DNA of 64,000 nucleotides, from NCBI RefSeq assembly GCF_026385505.1, contig NZ_JANIDV010000001.1, forward strand, positions 434,001-498,000, read 5' to 3'. Position numbers and translations under genes: made by a program. The notes beneath the pieces are model-generated. The model did not search any database and had not been told where the DNA came from. It saw only the letters and a list, made by a program, of their open reading frames with translations. The DNA is from Bombella dulcis (GTDB taxonomy: Bacteria; Pseudomonadota; Alphaproteobacteria; Acetobacterales; Acetobacteraceae). Positions 60,024 through 64,000 of the stretch are shown one piece after another. Each line of letters starts with the position of its first letter. Positions within the stretch are counted from its first letter, which is position 1.

Positions 60024-60841
60024 CAGAAGCTCCCCAGAATAACGTCAATCAATACATTGATGACTAGAATGGACATTATCCCCCGCGAAAACCCCCGTGG
60101 CATGAAGGTGGTCAGGTTGTCCTCAGCTGTCACATCCATACCGGAAAGACAGCAACACAGACCGACACTTGCCCCACTCAGAAGAAATTTCAGAGGAATA
60201 CCCAGATAATCTCCTGGTTCCATACTGTTGACGACTTCAAAAATGAAGGACCAGATCGAGGTAGTTACAATTCCTTTTGCCCAGCAGGCCACATATCCCA
60301 TGGCCAGGGCAATCACACTGAAAATGGTTCCCAGCGTGAAGCCACTGACGGTGGTGGCAATAGTACGTGGCACAACGAACACCAGAAAAGGATCAATACC
60401 CATCCCTGTCAGTATCTTGAGCCGTCCACCAGTTGTCAGATTTCCCATCTCCGTCAGCATCAGCATACCCGATCGTCCCAGCAGAATAACTCCCACTAGA
60501 ATGGGAGCTATTTCCCGTAACAAAACGCTTGAAATCAGACTTCCTGTCATCTGGGACATGCCCGCAAAACCAAGCCAGTAGACAGCCTGCGACACCAAGC
60601 CCAGCCCCGTAATGACGGCCACCACGACAACGCTGAAAAAACCACTACCGACAAGCTGACGCAGGTTCCGACGGAATTCAATGATGACCGTCCGCCGCCA
60701 TGCACTGGGGTGCAATGTTTCATAAAGCACCCCCCAGGCAGCTCCGACCATGATCAAGAAAAAGCGGGGCTGAGACCGGGAAAAACGTCCCAGTATAGCC
60801 AAACCGCTATTGATAATGGCAAAACGCTCAAAAAAATTCAT
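60023..60841 (-). CDS. MlaE-family permease
   Basis: A 272-residue inner-membrane permease with five or six hydrophobic segments and the family signature LLREIAPILVGVILLGR followed by LTTGGRLKILTGMGIDPFLVFVVPR. It binds the MCE ring and moves glycerophospholipids or related lipids between membranes. The start overlaps the sensor's stop (ATGA). Confidence 0.92.
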   Translation of the reverse strand: MNFFERFAIINSGLAILGRFSRSQPRFFLIMVGAAWGVLYETLHPSAWRRTVIIEFRRNLRQLVGSGFFSVVVVAVITGLGLVSQAVYWLGFAGMSQMTGSLISSVLLREIAPILVGVILLGRSGMLMLTEMGNLTTGGRLKILTGMGIDPFLVFVVPRTIATTVSGFTLGTIFSVIALAMGYVACWAKGIVTTSIWSFIFEVVNSMEPGDYLGIPLKFLLSGASVGLCCCLSGMDVTAEDNLTTFMPRGFSRGIMSILVINVLIDVILGSF

Positions 60842-63225
60842 GCATTTCCTGCCACGGCGGTCTCACTCCTTCCCGCCAGAATATAGCTATTGGAAATACC
60901 ATTATTAGGCAGGAAGAACTCACCTCTCAGACGGAACAGGAAAGCACCCTGCAATGTCTGATAAGCACGCTCGGAAACCTGAATCTGTCCACCATCAGGC
61001 GCATTATGGGCCAGAGCTTCAGCCATTGTCAGACCTTCCCCCCAGAGGTTGAAGATGTCGCACTTCTCACCAAAATAGGCGATGAGAACTGGTCCAACGT
61101 CAATCCCGATACGGAACATGAGCTGTGTATTCATCCGGGAAATGACCATCAGACAGGCCTCACGAATGCCAATAGCTGCCTCTGCCAGACAGACAGCTCC
61201 TTCGGCATCCACATTCTGGGAGCAGCTTCCCAGAAAAATGAAGCGGTTCCCGGCTATCTGAGCAGAGAATAAGCCCCTTTCCTTCGCAATCGCTTCAATC
61301 TTGCTCACAAGTTCAGCGACCAGTTCCAGCATGGCCTGCGCTGTATCCTTGTTGGAGGAGTAAGACTCGGAAAACTCCAGCACCATAATCGGAACAGTTG
61401 GATAAAGACCCGCAGCAGGCCGACTATCCCCTTCTTTCTCATCAGGCTGAAGAAGAAACCCTTCAACAACACGCATCTGCGGCTTTGACTGACGGGCTAA
61501 AGACTGCACAGGCATCTGCCCAGGCTGTTGAGGAGTCAGCTTTCTCTCTTCCTCCTGCACATGCCCGAACCGAACGGCAAGTACGGACGCAATCAGCATG
61601 AGAACACGATCAGCTTCACCTAGCTGATACGGGTCTTCAAGCATGATGGCCCCCACCGGACGATGTTCTTCCATCACTGGAAGGAAAAACAGATGACGAG
61701 AGCCAATCATACGCATGAACACGCGCTGCACGCTCTGGAAACGCTGATCTTCTTCTGCATTGGGAAGATCAATCACATGTCCACCGTCCAGACATTCAAA
61801 CAGGCCAGGATGTCCGGTTCGGGTCAGTTCCATGCCGGAACCATGCGCATCACGTCCTCGATCAAACATGTCTTCACAGAGCAGACGGTTTCCATCGGAA
61901 AGCAGCCGCCAGATACTGGCCCGACGGGCGGATGCCCGCTCTGCCAATGCTTCACTGAAGTAAGGCTGTTCCCGCTCAGAATTCAAAAGTCCTTCAGTAT
62001 TGGTAATCCTAAGAAGGACGACGTTATCTTCCTTCTTTTTTTCTGCAACCGCAGTCAGGTCTTTCTGAAGACGTACAACGCGCCGCCCCTGATAGATCAG
62101 CCCCATGGCAAGTATTAGTGCCAATCCAACGATGATAATGGAGAAATAGACTGCCTGTTTCTGTACGGCATGCGTGAAACTTGCAAAGTCACTCTCAGGG
62201 GCATTCAGCAGCAGCACCCATGATCGTTTAGCCAGAGGCATGGCAGAAGCAATGGTAACGTAATTCTCACCCCTTGCTCTCACCATCCCTGTTCCGTCTC
62301 CCAGTACACGGAATACATTGAGAGCTTTAACGAAGACGGGCTGGGTCTTAGGGTCCAGATGCACATTAGTGGCATCAAAGCCGGGCTTGCCAATATCCAT
62401 CATATTATGACCGGCAATGACATGCCCGCTCAGATCCACGATCACGGCCTGCCCGCTTTTTCCCACCTTGAGACTATTAACGAAGCTCGTAAGCTGATTA
62501 AGCGAAATACTGATGGCAAAAACAACGTGACGGCCATCCAACAGACGAAAGGCCATGGACGCCGTCACAATAAACTGATGTGTTGAGAGATAGGGATAGG
62601 GATCCGTCCAGAACAGACGATGGTCTGGTGTACGGTCTTCAAAACGAAGTGCCCCTTTGTACCAGGGACGCAAACGCGGGTCATATCCTTCCGCCGACAG
62701 CCTGTCTGTGGAAATGAAACGCCCATCCTTGTCAGTTATTCTGTGACGATAGTAGGGAGCACCATCTTCCTGCTGAAGAGTTGTTTCCTCATACTCCCCT
62801 TCCCGCCGGGCTGACATCCAGAAATGCCCCTGATCGTCCGCCATGTAGAAACTGTCCACATGTGGCATACCCCGCAGAACCGAACGCCCCAGAGCCATGA
62901 AATTGTCAGCATTGACTTTCATGTCGTTACTGGCGAGCAGACCACTCGCCATGAAAGAAATTCCCGTTGCCGGTGACAGATAGTGGCTGACTTCCTCCGT
63001 GATATAACGCTGCTGACTTCTGAGTAGATTGCGTGAAAGGGTGATCGCTCCTTCCCGCATGGTCCGGTATGTATACAGAGTAACCAGAGCAATAGTCACA
63101 ATGACCAGGATCACTCCCAGGATTGGCCCGATGAACTGGAAGAGCTGCCACCGCCGACCGGTAGTATCAATGGCAGGATTGACGATCTCATCTGTTGCCA
63201 AGGTTTTAAAATCCCTTTTGATCAT
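60838..63225 (-). CDS. dCache-GAF receptor with degenerate class III cyclase domain
   Basis: A 795-residue sensor. One transmembrane helix (about 30-53), a double-Cache periplasmic domain (55-350: PWYKGALRFEDRTPDH, YYRHRITDKDGRFIST), a second helix (359-379), a GAF-like region (about 415-565) and a C-terminal cyclase-homology domain (620-785). The cyclase metal aspartates are replaced: VLEFSES where LFADI is expected, and QIAGNRFIF for IGDAVMA. No adenylate/guanylate cyclase activity is expected. I choose ATG 63225; longer frames from 63327 or 63252 would overlap the divergent gene. First gene of the operon with MlaE, MlaF-like and MCE, so it may sense lipid or stress and control them by protein contact. 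Confidence 0.8.
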   Translation of the reverse strand: MIKRDFKTLATDEIVNPAIDTTGRRWQLFQFIGPILGVILVIVTIALVTLYTYRTMREGAITLSRNLLRSQQRYITEEVSHYLSPATGISFMASGLLASNDMKVNADNFMALGRSVLRGMPHVDSFYMADDQGHFWMSARREGEYEETTLQQEDGAPYYRHRITDKDGRFISTDRLSAEGYDPRLRPWYKGALRFEDRTPDHRLFWTDPYPYLSTHQFIVTASMAFRLLDGRHVVFAISISLNQLTSFVNSLKVGKSGQAVIVDLSGHVIAGHNMMDIGKPGFDATNVHLDPKTQPVFVKALNVFRVLGDGTGMVRARGENYVTIASAMPLAKRSWVLLLNAPESDFASFTHAVQKQAVYFSIIIVGLALILAMGLIYQGRRVVRLQKDLTAVAEKKKEDNVVLLRITNTEGLLNSEREQPYFSEALAERASARRASIWRLLSDGNRLLCEDMFDRGRDAHGSGMELTRTGHPGLFECLDGGHVIDLPNAEEDQRFQSVQRVFMRMIGSRHLFFLPVMEEHRPVGAIMLEDPYQLGEADRVLMLIASVLAVRFGHVQEEERKLTPQQPGQMPVQSLARQSKPQMRVVEGFLLQPDEKEGDSRPAAGLYPTVPIMVLEFSESYSSNKDTAQAMLELVAELVSKIEAIAKERGLFSAQIAGNRFIFLGSCSQNVDAEGAVCLAEAAIGIREACLMVISRMNTQLMFRIGIDVGPVLIAYFGEKCDIFNLWGEGLTMAEALAHNAPDGGQIQVSERAYQTLQGAFLFRLRGEFFLPNNGISNSYILAGRSETAVAGNA

Positions 63226-63300
63226 CCGGTAGCCTGAAATGGTACCTTGCATCTCATGCCGGAATAGGGCGGAGTACCCTTTCCCATATCCATCACTATC

Positions 63301-64000
63301 ATGCGGACAATGATGAAGCGCAACCATCTTTTATGCCGTGCTGTCATTTCGTTAACAGGAAATGACAGAGTCAGCTTTCTGAATGGTCTCATAACCAATG
63401 ATGCCCAGTCTCTACCGGTCGGAAGGACCTGCTGGGCTGCCATGCTCAATGCTCAGGGACGTATCCAGACACTTTTTTTTCTCTGGAAAACAGACACGGC
63501 CCTCCTGCTAGACCTTCCAGAAGAAAAGGCTGAATCTTTCATGAAATCGCTTCGTCGTTTCAGACTGCGAGCCGATGTAGAGATTGAGCTGCTGGACGGT
63601 GCCATCATGACAGGGGCACCAGACACTTCACCACCGGAGAATGCCATTATTCAGGCTCTGGATCCTCGACATCCTTCTCTTGGCTGGCGGGCTATTGTGT
63701 CCGGTTCTTCTGCCGTCAACCATGATACCACCCTGTTGACCCGTCATCTTCACATCGGCGTGCCAAGTGATGAAGATATCGCCCCCGGGCAGACACTGGT
63801 TCTGGAGGCCAATATGGACCATCTGCATGGCGTTTCATGGACGAAAGGCTGCTATCTGGGACAGGAAGTCACAGCCCGAACCCATTATCGAGGCCTTATT
63901 AGGAAACGGATACTGCCCATCATATCTGCTGATGAACGTCCTTTACCCGATGAGGGCATTATTACATCAAAAGGGCAGAATGTCGGTGAGTTACGGTCCC
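63301..64000 (+). CDS. ygfZ: YgfZ/GcvT-like folate-binding protein (3' end outside window)
   Basis: At least 233 residues read to the window edge. The family motif KGCYLGQEVTARTHYRG is present, as well as LNGLITNDAQ near the N-terminus. YgfZ helps maintain Fe-S enzymes such as MiaB and binds folate. Start may be ATG 63301, 63310 or 63313; ribosome binding sites are weak. Divergent from the sensor gene. Confidence 0.85.
   Translation, partial: MRTMMKRNHLLCRAVISLTGNDRVSFLNGLITNDAQSLPVGRTCWAAMLNAQGRIQTLFFLWKTDTALLLDLPEEKAESFMKSLRRFRLRADVEIELLDGAIMTGAPDTSPPENAIIQALDPRHPSLGWRAIVSGSSAVNHDTTLLTRHLHIGVPSDEDIAPGQTLVLEANMDHLHGVSWTKGCYLGQEVTARTHYRGLIRKRILPIISADERPLPDEGIITSKGQNVGELRS

Noticed and set aside
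63226-63327. N-terminal extension of the receptor
   Set aside because: It would overlap the divergent ygfZ-like gene and adds no membrane helix or domain.

Overview
This window is a chromosomal segment of an alphaproteobacterium, most likely an acetic acid bacterium (Acetobacteraceae). The pointers are the order rpsT-dnaA-dnaN-recF-gyrB, a complete-looking sphingolipid gene set, an alphaproteobacterial MltG/fab cluster and overall gene content. The genus is not resolved. Base composition is about half GC by eye. No CRISPR array and no intact insertion sequence were seen.

Layout. 1-3570: a GNAT-fold protein (3' end outside the window) divergent from an SDR oxidoreductase, then glucokinase and a PAP2 phosphatase. 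3571-4921: a gene-poor scar ending in tRNA-Cys, with a decayed P4-type integrase beside the tRNA 3' end; this looks like the remnant of an integrated element. 5063-18270: TolC-type porin, valS, ilvD, msrA, an ABC pair without a binding protein, dut-coaBC-ubiE and mutM. 18386-29313: replication core rpsT-dnaA-dnaN-recF-gyrB, a DUF3108 protein, then glmU-glmS. 29437-34597: cation/proton antiporter with a C-terminal cyclic-nucleotide-binding-like domain, a divergent POT transporter and alanine racemase.

34960-47771 is the most interesting accessory stretch. It holds a fatty acyl-AMP ligase, an acyl carrier protein and serine palmitoyltransferase. These are followed by a nucleotidyltransferase-like protein, a lipid kinase, a metallophosphoesterase, an LptF/LptG permease pair, a fatty acid hydroxylase/sterol desaturase family protein, a MobA-like nucleotidyltransferase, a protein resembling the N-terminal domain of plant glucosamine inositolphosphorylceramide transferase, an inositol monophosphatase family protein and a SYLF lipoprotein. 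With the GNAT/SDR pair at the left edge, this reads as a pathway that makes ceramide, hydroxylates it, adds an anionic (perhaps inositol-phosphate or sugar) headgroup and exports it. The core chemistry is well supported; the headgroup and export steps are inference.

47845-57466: mltG, the fatty acid synthesis cluster fabD-fabG-acpP-fabF, a binding-protein domain without signal peptide, an M13 metallopeptidase, a ferritin-like diiron protein and bioB. 57519-63225: a tightly overlapping five-gene MCE (Mla-like) lipid-transport operon. Its ATPase has lost every recognisable nucleotide-binding motif, and it is co-transcribed with a membrane receptor whose cyclase domain has also lost its metal-binding aspartates. 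This is the strongest candidate for an undescribed system. The window ends inside a ygfZ-like gene.
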